In this document: positions 1 through 9,562 of the stretch, piece after piece
Numbering within the stretch: position 1 is the stretch's first letter
Layout: each line of letters opens with the position of its first letter
From: Posidonia oceanica
Lineage: Eukaryota > Streptophyta > Magnoliopsida > Alismatales > Posidoniaceae
Length of the DNA stretch: 64,000 nucleotides
Reading direction: 5' to 3'
Assembly: GCA_037176725.1 (NCBI GenBank)
Contig: JAZBRS010000026.1
Span: forward strand, 63,528,501 to 63,592,500
Position numbers and translations under genes: made by a program
The notes under the pieces: model-generated
Database searches by the model: none
What the model was told of the DNA's origin: nothing
Seen by the model: the letters and a program-made list of their open reading frames with translations, nothing else

Positions 1-19
1 TCACTCATGGTTTGCCCTT

Positions 20-286
20 TCCAGTTGATAGGACTGTAAACTATCGATCTAGGCTGATAACCTAAACTATCGCTAGGCTGATAACCTAAACTATCGATCT
101 AGGCTGATATCCTAAACTATCTATGGCAACCATGTTATACGGCTGATATCCAGTAACTATCACTCACAACTACGCCTTCCGGTTGATAGGACCGTAAACT
201 ATCGTTCCGGTTGATAGGACCGTAAACTATCGCCCTCGGCTGATGATCCGAAACTCATCTGGTCGATAAGTCCGACAACTTATCAC
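20..286 (+). repeat. Cluster of short hairpin repeats (element X)
   Basis: About eight successive units of roughly 20-30 bp, each an imperfect inverted repeat. Examples: GATAG 27-31 pairs with CTATC 41-45; GATGA 242-246 pairs with TCATC 255-259; GATAAGT 265-271 pairs with ACTTATC 278-284 (seven pairs, loop CCGACA). The arms differ between units yet still pair. The same motif family recurs in element F. Confidence 0.8.
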
Positions 287-725
287 CTCCCCGCGCGACT
301 TCGTCCCAAAAGACGGAGCCCCGCATCCTTCTGCGTCCGGGAAAAGGTCCACCTCTCCCGTCACGCCTTTGTGGCTTTGGCTATCCTTCTTTTCGTGGCA
401 GGTCTGGACCTCCCGTCAAGCTCCACGGTGCACCGCAACGTCCCTCTTCAGCGTCATCAGCATCGCCAGCGTCACCCGCGTCGCTTCGGTCCCCCCATTG
501 GTACTAACTCCAGCACTAACTTTTGCATTGCATCCGCATTAGCATGCATCGCATACATTGCATTTCATCCATTTGCACCTGCACATTGCACGACGGCAAC
601 GATCCACGATGTTCGGCGCATCCGCCGAATAAGTGGCTCACGCCGATAGCAACCCTCTGCTCTCGCCGGTCAAATGGAGTGTCCCGTCAACCCAGAGCAG
701 CGGCCTTGCTTCGCTCGGCCTCGCT

Positions 726-739
726 CAGGGAGGGGCATC
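726..739 (+). other. Polypurine tract of element X
   Basis: CAGGGAGGGGCATC lies directly before the LTR start TGTTGACACC. The same AGGGGCATC|TG context precedes the LTRs of F (49767-49780), A (20909-20922, mutated) and B (25963-25976, minus strand). This is the expected primer site for plus-strand DNA synthesis. Confidence 0.8.
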
Positions 740-2339
740 TGTTGACACCCCATTTTGACAGGCTGGATCGTTTGGAGCCCTCCGGTGGCTGCTGGACCCA
801 AATCTAGACTCAAATCCACACTCCTCTCTCCTTCTTTCCCCTCAAAACAAGCCCAAACCTGACCTAGGATTACCCCCTTTCCCGAACCCGAAAACCAACC
901 AAAATCCATAGGAAAACTCACCCCTGATGACTTAGCAAACCCACCAAAAAGCCTGCAAAATCTCAAACCAGAATCCCTCCCAAAAACCCTAGGAAACTTA
1001 GGCAAAACTACCCTTTTTCTACACCTCAAAACCCCTCCAAAACTTCCTCAAAACGAAACCAAAACTTTGGGACCAAAACTAGAAACCCTAGACCACACAC
1101 CCGCCAAGTTTCACCCCTTTCCGAGACTCCTAAGCCTTCCTTTTGCTTGAATTATCGTTTTCTCTCTCCGGGATTATCGTTTTCTCTCTCCTCTCTCTCT
1201 CCTGATTATCGTCTCTCTTTTCATCCCCTTCTTGCCCTTTTTCTGGCTTGGCTGTGGGCCCCCTTTGTATTCCTATCATTTCTCTATCTTATTCCTATTT
1301 TTATTTTATTTTTAGCATTTTCCCTGAATTTTAAAAATCTTTTCCCTCAAACCTATCTCTTTCCCCTTTTATTCTCCTTTTTCCCCTTTTCTTCTTCTTT
1401 TCCTTTTCCTTCTTCTCTCTTTTGCAAAAACCCATAAAAATCCTTAAAAATCTATAAAACCCCAAAACATAAAAGAAACAAATCAGAATTCCAAGAAAAG
1501 CAACTAAAAAACATTAAACAAATGATTAAAAACTCAAACTTAATTAAATCAAGCTAAAAAGAAAACCAAGCATGCAAACTAAAAAATGCAAAACAAACTA
1601 AAATAAAATACTGTAAAATCAAGTAAAAAACTGAAATAAAGTCAGAACCTACCAAAAATAAAAACCCCACTAAAAGAATTAAAAAACAAACCCTAAAGAG
1701 AAGAATTAAAAATCAAACACTAAAACAAGTAATTAAAGGAGGCAAAAGACCTAACCTAATAAGCATAAGAAAAACAACATAAAAACTTAATTAAAAAGGA
1801 AAAGGAAAATACAGTTGAAAGACTTAAAAACACTTAATCAAACCAGAAAAATCCAACTAAAAAAACATCAAGAAGAATTAGCAAATAAAAATCAAAAGCA
1901 TAGTTCAAAAGACTTAAGGAAGAAAAACATAAAAGACTAGAATTAAAAAAGCCCAAAACCCTTTTTAATTAATATGAAAATAAATCCTAAAAATCCTAAT
2001 TAACATCCTAAAATACTTAACAAGAAAACACAATTTTAAAAACAATTTAAAAAGATTTAACCAACACTTAATCAAGTGGAAAATGAATTAACAACAAAGG
2101 AAAGCCATAGAACCCTAATCAAGCCTAAAACACACTAATTAACCTAAAAACAGTCATTAAAAAATCCAATTAAACACCTAACCTACAACCCAATTCATCT
2201 AATATTTTTGTTTATTTTTATCTTATTTTTTCCCATTTTATTCCCCTCCTTCTTTCCATCTTTCTTTCTTTCTTCCTTTTTTATCTTTTCCTTTCTTCCT
2301 TACTGGGCTCATCAGCCCGTTTCCCTTTTATTTTTCTTT

Positions 2340-3660
2340 TTCCTTTTCAAACCTCGGCCCGGCCCGTAGCTACAGTCCTCCTTCTTCCTCACCCTCTCCC
2401 GCGTTTGCAGAGCTACAGTAGTCGCCGCCTGTAGCTCTGCCCGGCCTGCCACCTCCTGCTCGAGCAGGGCTGGCGTGCGCCGAAGCTTCGTCCTTGCTCC
2501 TGCCGTGGCCTCAGACCTGCAAAGCTAAGAGAGGAATGGTCAGAATTCAGGGCAGGAAAGTCGGCAGGAGTCAGGCCTGAATCGAGAGGAGAAGAGAGGA
2601 GAAAAGAGGAGAGAGTTCATCTGAGAGAAACACCGAGCATTCCAGAGTGATCCCCAGCAAGTGAGAGCCGTTCTTCCTCAGAAATCCACCAAAAAACGCA
2701 GACTTCGACCTCTTCCTTCCGCAGCAAACCAACACCCAAAACACCTCCTGAATCCTTCAGGATTCACCCCCCCCAATCTCACCCAAGCCTTTTGCAACTC
2801 CTCCCTTCCTTCCCACCGAGAAACGAACCCACATTTCACCTGAATCCACCTGAAATCCAACCGGAACCCATCTCGAATCCCTTCTGAAATTCCCCGCACT
2901 CCAGTCCATCACATCCTCTCAGACTCCGCCCCGTTACTCGCCAAGACTCCACCTACCAGAAGCACCCGGCCTTCGGCCTTCTCCCCAACCACAGGCGAAA
3001 CCTTCCACCACAAACACCTTGCTCCGGTTCTGTCCAGAACTCGCTCCACCGGCAAACTCCACCCACAGTCTCCAGAATCGCAGTTCGACCCTTCAGACCC
3101 ACTCCCCGAACCTTCAGCTGCCCACCGGAAGCCTCCGCTCGGTCCAGAGGGCGACAACCAGCTCCCCCGACCTCAGGCGACACCTGCAGCACCCAAAAAT
3201 CCAACCTTCTTCTCTGGGCCGCAGAACTCCGCTCCGAGCGTCCAGGAAGAACCGGAGGACTCCACGGAGCAGATCTGGGCGATCGCGAGCCGCTGACGAC
3301 TCCCGCACACTCCGGACGACCGTCGCCGGCATCTGCAGAGCCCACCGACGTCGGGAGCACGTTCCAGACGCGGGAGAAGGTATTTTCTCCCCCCCTCAGC
3401 TCTCCCTCCTTCCTCTTCTGCTTTTCCGCCGCTCAGAAGCAAGCTTCCGGCCCTCCCGCTCCGTTTTCGACTCGCCGGTCAGACCTTCTTCCCCGGCGAC
3501 GATCTCCGGCCTTCACAGCGCTCCAGCCAGCAGAACGGCTTCCCGATAGCTCCTGGAGCTCCGCACGGACGGCAGCAACAGCCTCCGCCGCTCAGCGCTT
3601 CCCCAACTCCCCTGTACCGGCGGTGGTGAGGACTGGAAGCTCACTGCTACAGTACTCCCA
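2340..3660. other. GC-rich island within LTR of X
   Basis: An abrupt GC-rich segment inside an otherwise AT-rich LTR. All large LTRs here have one (42470-43000, 57240-57900, 63300-63900), each bordered by a CTACAGT word (3647, 42482, 57247 reversed, 63306). Overlapping ORFs on both strands (longest 3019-3549) have no domain and are composition artefacts. It may hold the promoter, but I see no firm TATA assignment; TTATATAG near 3693 is a weak candidate. Confidence 0.5.
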
Positions 3661-3699
3661 CCGCCGGCGGCCACTGTTCATTTATTTTCCCAGTTATAT

Positions 3700-4560
3700 A
3701 GTTTTTTGTGTGAATATTGCATGTTTAGCTTAAGTTTCCTTATTTTTACGTTCTGGTCCTTATATCATTTAAGCTGCTTTGTTTTTAATTTAAAACCATG
3801 CTAAATTGCACAAAATATCTGTATTTCTCTGCATTTGCTTTTCAGTCCTTCTACTGTGCGTTTCAGTTATGAAATTTTATGCTTTAGTCCCTCTGCTTTA
3901 CATTATTGCACTTAGGTCCTGCTGCAAATCAGTTCATTTATATGCATTATCTTTACCATATCATATTGCATTCTATGTCCCTGTGTTTTACTGATTTTCC
4001 ATTTAAGTCTCATGCACTGTAGAAACCTAGGTTTTATTTTTGATTTTTCCATACTGCATTGCATGTTTTACCTTCTGGCTTTGCATTTTTGCATATAGGT
4101 CCATTGTAAATGGACAGTAACCATTTGGCCTGCATTTTAGCTTATTACATTGCATTTTTACCCCTGATTTTTCCAAATATTGCATTTCAGTCCTGTTCCT
4201 TGATTCCAGAGCATATTTTCCATATAAAATTGCATATTTGACCCCTGCATGATTTGAATATCACACATAGGTCCTTGCATCTTTTGAAAAATCATGTGAA
4301 AAGACTGTTTTGCCCCTAAGTTGCATTTTAACTCCTATGCTTGCAAAATTGCATGTAGGCCCTCCACTTGCATTCCCGGACTCCCCAGGACCCCCGTTTT
4401 CTGAAAAATTTGCATTTTAGCCCCTTTCTTTCTTCAAAAATGCTTTTGAACTCCTGTTCTTTCCAAATTGCTTTTCCTTATCTTTTCTTGCCTTTTGCAT
4501 GCACTCTGCATTCATCTAGTCTTGCATTTCAGCATCCCCCTTGCATACACTAGGCACTTT
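3700..4560. repeat. AT-rich TGCATTTTAG-type repeat region in LTR
   Basis: Degenerate repeats of words such as TTGCATTTTAGCCC, TTGCATGTAGG and CCCCTGCATTT, spaced 30-90 bp apart. The minus-strand counterparts in the other LTRs (41050-42440, 56100-57180, 62400-63200) carry the complementary words AATGCAATAAGG and GGACTAAAATGCA. Function unknown. Confidence 0.6.
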
Positions 4561-4814
4561 TAACTCCCCTTCACTTGGGAGGACCTTCAGCACACCCCTA
4601 GGACCTCCTGAACACCTAGATCTGTTCTTCTCCCCTGTTCTGGCCCTTCTACCTTGAAGCTGCGATATCTTTCAATCCGACCGTTGGATCTCCTCGAGTA
4701 AGCTGCCCAGGCGACCGCAGCGAAGCGCTCTTCAGCATGGACCAAGCAGATCTCCAATCAGACTCCCGGATCTCTAGGTATATCCTCCTGAACCCCTGCA
4801 CTGCATTCATTTGC

Positions 4815-5275
4815 ATGCCACTTGCACCGTTTTGCGTGCCCTTTAGTTTTTTTCGCCTCGTTTTGCGTGCAGTCTTGTTTTCTCGCACCGTTTTGCGTGC
4901 CGCATCTTTGTCTTGCACCGTTTTGCGTGCCCTTTAGTTTTCTCGCCTAGTTTTGCGTGCAGTCTTGTTTTCCCGCACCGTTTTGCGTGTCGCTTCTTTG
5001 ACTTGCCTCGTTTTGCGCGCAGTCTTGTTTTCTTGCACCGTTTTGTGTGCCCTTTCGTTTTCTCGCCTCGTCTTGCATGCCCTTGGTTTTCTTGCCCGGT
5101 TTTGCGCCCTTCTTTCGTTTTCCGCACCGTTTTGCGTCCTTGTTCCGTTCCTTGCATCATTTTGCATGTCAACCTTGTTTTCGCATCTTTTCGCATTCTT
5201 GTTTCGTTCCTCGCACTGTTTTACGCTGTTTCCTCTTGCATGTCGCTTGCATTGCCTGTTTTCCCCGCTGTTTTG
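4815..5275. repeat. About 30-bp tandem repeats in LTR (TTTTGCGTGC type)
   Basis: Roughly fifteen degenerate units around TTTTGCGTGC followed by TTGTTTTCTCGCACCG. The counterpart in the solo LTR (55160-55410, reverse orientation) is a cleaner 30-bp array. Because 30 is divisible by three, long repetitive ORFs appear on both strands; these are not genes. Confidence 0.75.
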
Positions 5276-5289
5276 TTTTATCGCCCGCA

Positions 5290-5640
5290 TTTGCATATAG
5301 GGCGGTGATGCTTACTGTCCGGAGTCCTCACGAGCCAGGTCTCGCCCGGTTCGGAACACAGACAGCGTTGCTGAGCGCTTAGATTGCACGTTTACTTTCT
5401 TGCATTGTCTTTCATCACTTAGAGCACACCTTTGAGCATTTAGACAGGCATTCATTGGCACTTAGGCATTCAAAGTCTGCATTTCCCTGCATATGCGAGC
5501 GTAAGCCTAGAAAGACCGATTCTCGGGCGTGTCGGGGGTGCCTAACACCTTCCCCGTGCGTAACAGGAGTCCTTACCCTCTCTTGGCCCGCAATGACCAT
5601 ATTGCCCTTGTCCTAGGCACGAGTCACATCATTTGCATTC
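5290..5640 (+). other. Strongly conserved blocks near LTR 3' end
   Basis: Two blocks are nearly unchanged in all four large LTRs although their surroundings have diverged. Block 1 is around GATGCTTACTGTC...GGAACAC (5307-5390; reverse copies 40500-40590, 54990-55080, 61800-61895). Block 2 is around GGGGGTGCCTAACACC (5534-5549) through TAGGCACGAGTCACAT (reverse copies 40200-40310, 54755-54870, 61570-61680). Such conservation suggests a role in the transcript, for example R/U5 or leader structure; that is inference. Confidence 0.6.
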
Positions 5641-5751
5641 ATTTGCATCTCATTTCTTTTGCATTGCCCTGCATTGCATCTTTTGCTTGGTTTTGCGCGA
5701 TTATTCACGCATTTCCCCGGTTTTCCTCGTTTTCCGATTTAATAGACTTGG

Positions 5752-5762
5752 TGGCGACTCCG
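5752..5762 (+). other. Primer-binding-site-like copy inside LTR of X
   Basis: TGGCGACTCCG is complementary to the 3' end of a plant tRNA-Arg (CGGAGTCG plus CCA, from memory) and is what Ogre-type elements use as primer-binding site. Here it lies 165 bp inside the LTR, not after it. The same position is kept in the other large LTRs (54640-54649, 61440-61448, 40102-40111, all reversed). Confidence 0.7.
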
Positions 5763-5926
5763 ATTTTGTCTTGTCTTCTTCTTTTCTTTCCCTTTTTCCC
5801 TCTTTTAAATGTTTTCGAGTTAGGTCTTCCTTCTCGGACATAGCCGCTAATAGTGAGCCTGATTCCGGTCGGTGCACGCGAGCTTTGGCATCGTGCATGG
5901 ACGATCCGAACACTGGGATTACTACA

Positions 5927-6329
5927 GTTATGTATTAAAAGATCGAATATATGATCTAAATGATAAGGGAGAAATAATGTGGTCAGCCCTCAAGGACAGA
6001 TTGAAAAAGGCCAGGACGGGACAGCACAAGTTGCAAATACACCAGAACCCTTTGCCTAATCACCCGGTGGTACACCTAGAGACAGAAGACAACCCACCTG
6101 AGGCCGAGACCATCACCATGTGCCTAATTTAATCAGAACCAAAGTCGGCCTCCTCCATTGCGGAAAGCAATGACATCGAGGTGTGCTCTGAACAAGGATC
6201 CATAGAATGGGAATTCCCAATAGAGGCAACACAAGACGAAGAAGGCGAGGAGGATGACCTCAAGCTCCTCAGGTGCTCTAATTTCGTCCCAGGAGAAGGC
6301 CAATTCCCAAACAAAATGGCGAGACAGAT
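5927..6329 (+). pseudogene. gag 3' fragment (element A)
   Basis: The frame continues from the X insertion site. Residues around KDRIYDLNDKGEIMW match the gag segment that follows the zinc knuckle in B (29190 region) and D (53690 region), so the knuckle and everything before it are cut off by X. An in-frame TAA is at 6130-6132; the frame then reads an acidic stretch (EATQDEEGEEDD) and shifts near 6320 into the first protease frame. As nucleocapsid/capsid polyprotein it would coat the RNA genome, but this remnant cannot. Confidence 0.8.
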
Positions 6330-6824
6330 CCCTTCAAGCTAGCTTGGAAAATCATCAAGGAATATGAGCAGAGAAATATAGTCTTCAAGGACTCAGAACT
6401 ACCCACTCCGAAGAAACGGCTCTGGCCTTTGGTGATCACTGTAGAGGTCAACGGCTACCTCCTCCCTGGCATACTTGTGGACACAGGGGCTAGTCGCAAT
6501 GCGTGCTCTCTGAACACACTCGACTACCTGGATGTCGAAGAAGAGGATATCACCAGGGTGAGGATCTTCTGCAAGGGCTTTAATAATATCCAGACAGAGG
6601 TGATAGGGACAGTTCAGCTGGCAATTACCATCGGCCCCCTCACCAACATTACCAAGGTCATGGTGGTAGAATGCGACCTAGCAAAACCGTTGATCCTCGG
6701 GAGAACTTGGCTAGTGGAAATATGTGCAGTTGCGTCCCCGACACACCAGCTATTAAAGTTCAAGTTCCAAGGTGAGATGATCACCATCCAGGCAGACCAT
6801 GAAACGGCCCTGGAAATGATCTAG
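6330..6824 (+). pseudogene. First retropepsin-like protease domain (element A)
   Basis: An aspartic protease domain of the retrotransposon type. The catalytic motif DTGAS is at 6480-6494 and the flap/ILG-type motif (LILGRTWL) near 6694. Just upstream is SELPTPKKRLWPLVITVEVNGY, the usual run-in to this domain. The frame ends at TAG 6822-6824. The domain would cleave Gag-Pol into mature proteins. What is odd is that a second, more diverged copy follows at 7395-7900 in the same frame; one element normally has one. This copy has lost the N-terminal HRNILMEVL-type segment that precedes the second copy. Confidence 0.8.
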
Positions 6825-8033
6825 GGACCTTATCTGGCAGGATTCGACATGGGAGACCCAGCACCAAATGGCACAGGCGGCTGGATCGATGATGGGGACG
6901 ATGAAGCCCCAAGTATCCAAGGATTCCAGCAGCTCACTAATGATCAAGCAGCCCAAGGGTATACCCAGATCCAGAGGCCTACATTGTTGAACTCATCTCA
7001 GCTGCCCATAAACCAGGGGCAGTCTCTTCTCAGGAAACCTCTGTCTCTACTCAAGTCCGGCCACGCCAAGGGAGAACACAACCAGGCTCAGTAGGCCCCC
7101 ATCACAAGAACTGGGTGGATCTCCAACCAAGTCGCACTGCCTCCGCCTAATGCAGAACCAGCCACTTCCCTGCCTCAACCGGAGTTCCACATACCCTGGA
7201 GGGTAGAAGGCACCTTCGATGTCCTGAAGCAGCTCAGAAAGACACAAGCAAAGATCTCCATCTACGAGTTGATTAGAGCCTCAGAAAAGCACCGGAATAT
7301 CCTGATGGAGGTATTGAAGAAAGCCCAGGTACCGGAGGACATGCCTGCTGAAGCTCTGGCCACTGTCGCCGCTGTTGTGTTCATGGAGCCTATAGTTATC
7401 TTCACCGACTCCGAATTAGCTCCTCCTGAGAGGAGGACTTTACCTTTAAGTGTTACTATTGTAATAAACAGCTACAAACTTTCTGGTGTGCTTGTCGATA
7501 CTGGGGCAACTTTAAACGTATGCTCCCTGGAAATCCTGCAGTTAGTTAGGCTAACCAAATCTCAATTATGCCCAGCAGCCTTAACTGTATTAGGGTACGA
7601 CAACAACAAAAAAGCAGCCTTGGGAAAGATAACTGTTCAAGTTACCATTGGCCCTCTCCAAAGGGAAACAAAGCTCATAGTAGTCGATGCCCCAATCTCG
7701 TATCGGCTCATATTAGGGTGCCAATGGATCGAGGAGATCAAGGCAGTCACCTCCCCATGCCACCAATGCATGAAGTTCCCTTACCAAGGGAAAATCATCA
7801 AAATACGGGGAGACGAGCCAGTAGAAGCTGAAGCCCACCTGGTAACAATCCCGACTACCACACCGGCGCCATTGATCAGGGACTCAACTGCCAAGACCAT
7901 AAACAATGTCAAAAAGGTCTTCGCTCCCAAGTGTGTTGACATAAATCAATACGATTACCCCGACCACATGAAAAGGCCTTGGGAGATCCTCCTCAAGATA
8001 GGATATACCTCGGGGAAAGGACTTTGCCGCTAG
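6825..8033 (+). pseudogene. Linker and second retropepsin-like protease domain (element A)
   Basis: Same frame as the first protease, with TAG stops at 6822-6824, 7092-7094 and 8031-8033 and no frameshift. It starts with a glutamine- and proline-rich linker. The segment ISIYELIRASEKHRNILMEVLKKA (7257-7328) is, from memory, the usual gag-protease connector in Tat-type elements. The protease core follows: TDSELAPPERR, DTGAT at 7497-7511, and LILGCQWI near 7708. It closes with a segment ending YTSGKGL that resembles the G-patch-like tail of Tat proteins. The canonical upstream connector makes this the likely original protease. Which copy was active cannot be told from sequence. Confidence 0.8.
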
Positions 8034-8561
8034 GAACAAGGAATGAGGGACGCACTCGAAACACCAGAGGAGCGCAATCGTACCAAGCTAGGATACCTTG
8101 GGCAACCAGACCCAAGCAAACCTCTAGCATGGTCACTTGCCAACCACTTCATGTCAGTCAGGCTACAAGTGCACGACAAGCAAGTGTCAGACACAGTTCC
8201 CGACCTCCCAGCAGCAACAACAGCCGCAAAAGCCCCTAAGCCCATCATCCTCGGCGCTCTTACAGACCCCGAGACGGCACTAACTCCTTCTCCCTGCCTA
8301 GAAGAAGTTCCAACCATCCTCAATGCTTCGACGAAGCCCGAGGAAGAAGCATCAACCTCCTGCACAGAAGAGGTCCCTGCTGCTCTCCCCGCATCCCTAG
8401 AAGCTCCTTTACCTCTGGACATCCAAGCAAGCGATTCCTCTGAAACCTCCACTGAAGGTGCTGAACCAGAGGACTCCAACCTTGTCTGCGAGCTCACCTA
8501 CCTCTTCAACAATCTACGACCTTGTCCCCCGAAGCAAGAAGGGACCAAGGCCACAGGTTAG
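8034..8561 (+). pseudogene. G-patch-like and variable linker region downstream of protease (element A)
   Basis: Continues the protease frame past TAG 8031-8033. It begins EQGMRDALETPEERNRTKLGYLG, which resembles the NRFGLGY half of the G-patch-like motif known after the protease in Tat elements. It then becomes a low-complexity serine/threonine/proline/glutamate linker ending at TAG 8559-8561. The last part (8419 onward) is duplicated in tandem just downstream. No enzymatic domain. Confidence 0.6.
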
Positions 8562-8720
8562 CTCCCCAACCTCCAGACATCCAAGCAAGCGACTCCTCGG
8601 GAACCTCTATTGAAGACACCAAGTAGAGGACTCCGACCTCGTCTGCAAGCTCACCCATTTCTTCAGCAACCTACGGCCTTTCCCCTCTAAGCAAGAAGGG
8701 GCCGGGGCCACAGACTAAAC
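8419..8720 (+). repeat. Two-copy tandem duplication, period 157 bp
   Basis: GACATCCAAGCAAGCGA starts at 8419 and recurs at 8576. The copies run through to the GAAGCAAGAAGGG...CCACAG words near 8555 and 8712. They differ by many substitutions, so the duplication is old. It spans the end of the linker ORF. Confidence 0.8.
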
Positions 8721-8960
8721 GCCCAATGGTGAACTGCCTCCACCGCAAAGGCAAACCTAGGGGCAAACCCCCTACCCTTGTGAATAATTTCTTTCCCGCA
8801 TTTAATTCCTGCATTTTGTTTTCGCATGATTTACTTTCCAGCAATTTACTTCCTAGTTTAGATAGTAGTGGGGAAGGTAAACGAGGGCAAGGCAGGGACG
8901 GCCTAACCGCCACCGTGTCCTCGCAAAAAGTATCTAATCACTCTGCTAAGTGTGCAGGTC
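8562..8960 (+). other. Intron-like spacer between protease and RT (element A)
   Basis: Partly noncoding. A pyrimidine-rich stretch (8780-8860) is followed by possible acceptors, the best being ...GTGTGCAG at 8950-8957, just before frame-open sequence leading into RT. Ogre-type elements are known (from memory) to splice out an intron between protease and RT. No single donor stands out here, so this is a suggestion only. Confidence 0.4.
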
Positions 8961-9562
8961 GAAACAGGACGGAGCTGATCACCCAAACTGTAAGAGTATG
9001 TCACTATACCACAGCATTGCCACAGGAGCTAGCCACATCACATGCCATCTTCCTGGTCGAAGAAGTGTCAAATATCACCGGCAAAAACACTGGAAACTAT
9101 GAAGCCTTCGAGCTGGTGGATACAGAAGAGGAGCTAGATGAAGAATCGGTAGACCCTGCCATCTTCAAAGAAATGATGAAGAAATACGATGAGCAGACCA
9201 AGGCTGCTGCTGAAGAAACAGAGGAAGTCAATCTAGGCACTGAAGATGATCCAAGACCAGTCCGGATAAGCTCTGCCCTCAACTCAAATGAACGGACCAG
9301 AATGGAAAGACTACTCAAAAAGTACATGAAGGTACTGGCCTTCTCCTACGGAAAAATGCCCGGGCTTGATTCACTACTGGTGGAGCACAGGCTCCCTCTC
9401 AAGCCAAACGCTAAGACAACGAAGCAAAAGCTCCGACGGCTACGTCCAGACCTTGCTCTAAAAGTCAAAGAGGAGATAGACAAGCTACACAAGGCGAAGT
9501 TCATCAGAGTGTATCCAGAATGGATTGCCAACATAGTTCCAGTGATGAAGAAAAATGGCAAA
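8961..9562 (+). pseudogene. Reverse transcriptase N-terminal part, palm deleted (element A)
   Basis: Carries the usual Tat run-in to RT: an acidic stretch, the VNLGTEDD-type segment, then KMPGLD, HRLPLKP, KQKLRR and the fingers motif ANIVPVMKKNGK ending near 9562. There the sequence jumps to the start of RNase H (KWQMLLTEFDLQF). The whole palm and thumb, including the YxDD active site, is missing, about 500 residues short of a normal RT. The joint lies in AAAAATGGCAAATG, where both partners plausibly shared a few bases. The element could not make its own reverse transcriptase. Confidence 0.85.

Larger units (their letters stand above)
1..739 (+). mobile_element. Element X, 3' internal noncoding region
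   Basis: This is the part of a large retrotransposon just before its 3' LTR; the rest lies left of the window. It resembles the 3' internal region of element F (47.7-49.8 kb): dispersed GATA...TATC hairpin repeats, then a stretch rich in GCATTAGCAT/TTGCATTGCAT words, then a closing sequence (about 620-739) with the same order as F 49670-49780, ending in a purine tract. No open frame of note. Small ORFs at 371-807 have no recognisable domain and lie in compositionally biased DNA. Confidence 0.75.
740..5926 (+). mobile_element. Element X 3' LTR (5.2 kb)
   Basis: The LTR starts TGTTGACACCCC after a polypurine tract and ends ...GGGATTACTACA. The end was fixed by comparison with the solo LTR at 54478-60215, which has the same termini and clear target duplications. 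Right of 5926 the sequence is the middle of a Ty3/gypsy gag, so X is inserted into element A; the expected 5-bp duplication on the right would be GTTAT (5927-5931), but its partner is outside the window. Inside, in order: AAACCCTAG-rich start (960-1110), pyrimidine tract (1150-1430), A-rich stretch (1430-2200), GC-rich segment (2340-3660), AT-rich TGCATTTTAG-type region (3700-4560), 30-bp repeats (4820-5270), conserved blocks (5290-5640), and a primer-binding-site-like copy (5752-5762). No real gene inside. Confidence 0.8.

Noticed and set aside
2953..3549. Overlapping ORFs on both strands in 2.9-3.6 kb
   Set aside because: GC-rich island of the LTR of X; no domain, not kept in other LTR copies.
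4843..5308. Lys/Arg/Thr-rich and Phe/Leu/Cys-rich ORFs at 4.8-5.3 kb
   Set aside because: Translations of the 30-bp LTR repeat, whose length is a multiple of three.
5741..5762. LTR end at AATAGACT with the primer-binding site TGGCGACTCCG immediately after
   Set aside because: I first read this as the LTR/leader border, but the solo LTR with target duplications shows the LTR continues about 165 bp further to ...ACTACA.
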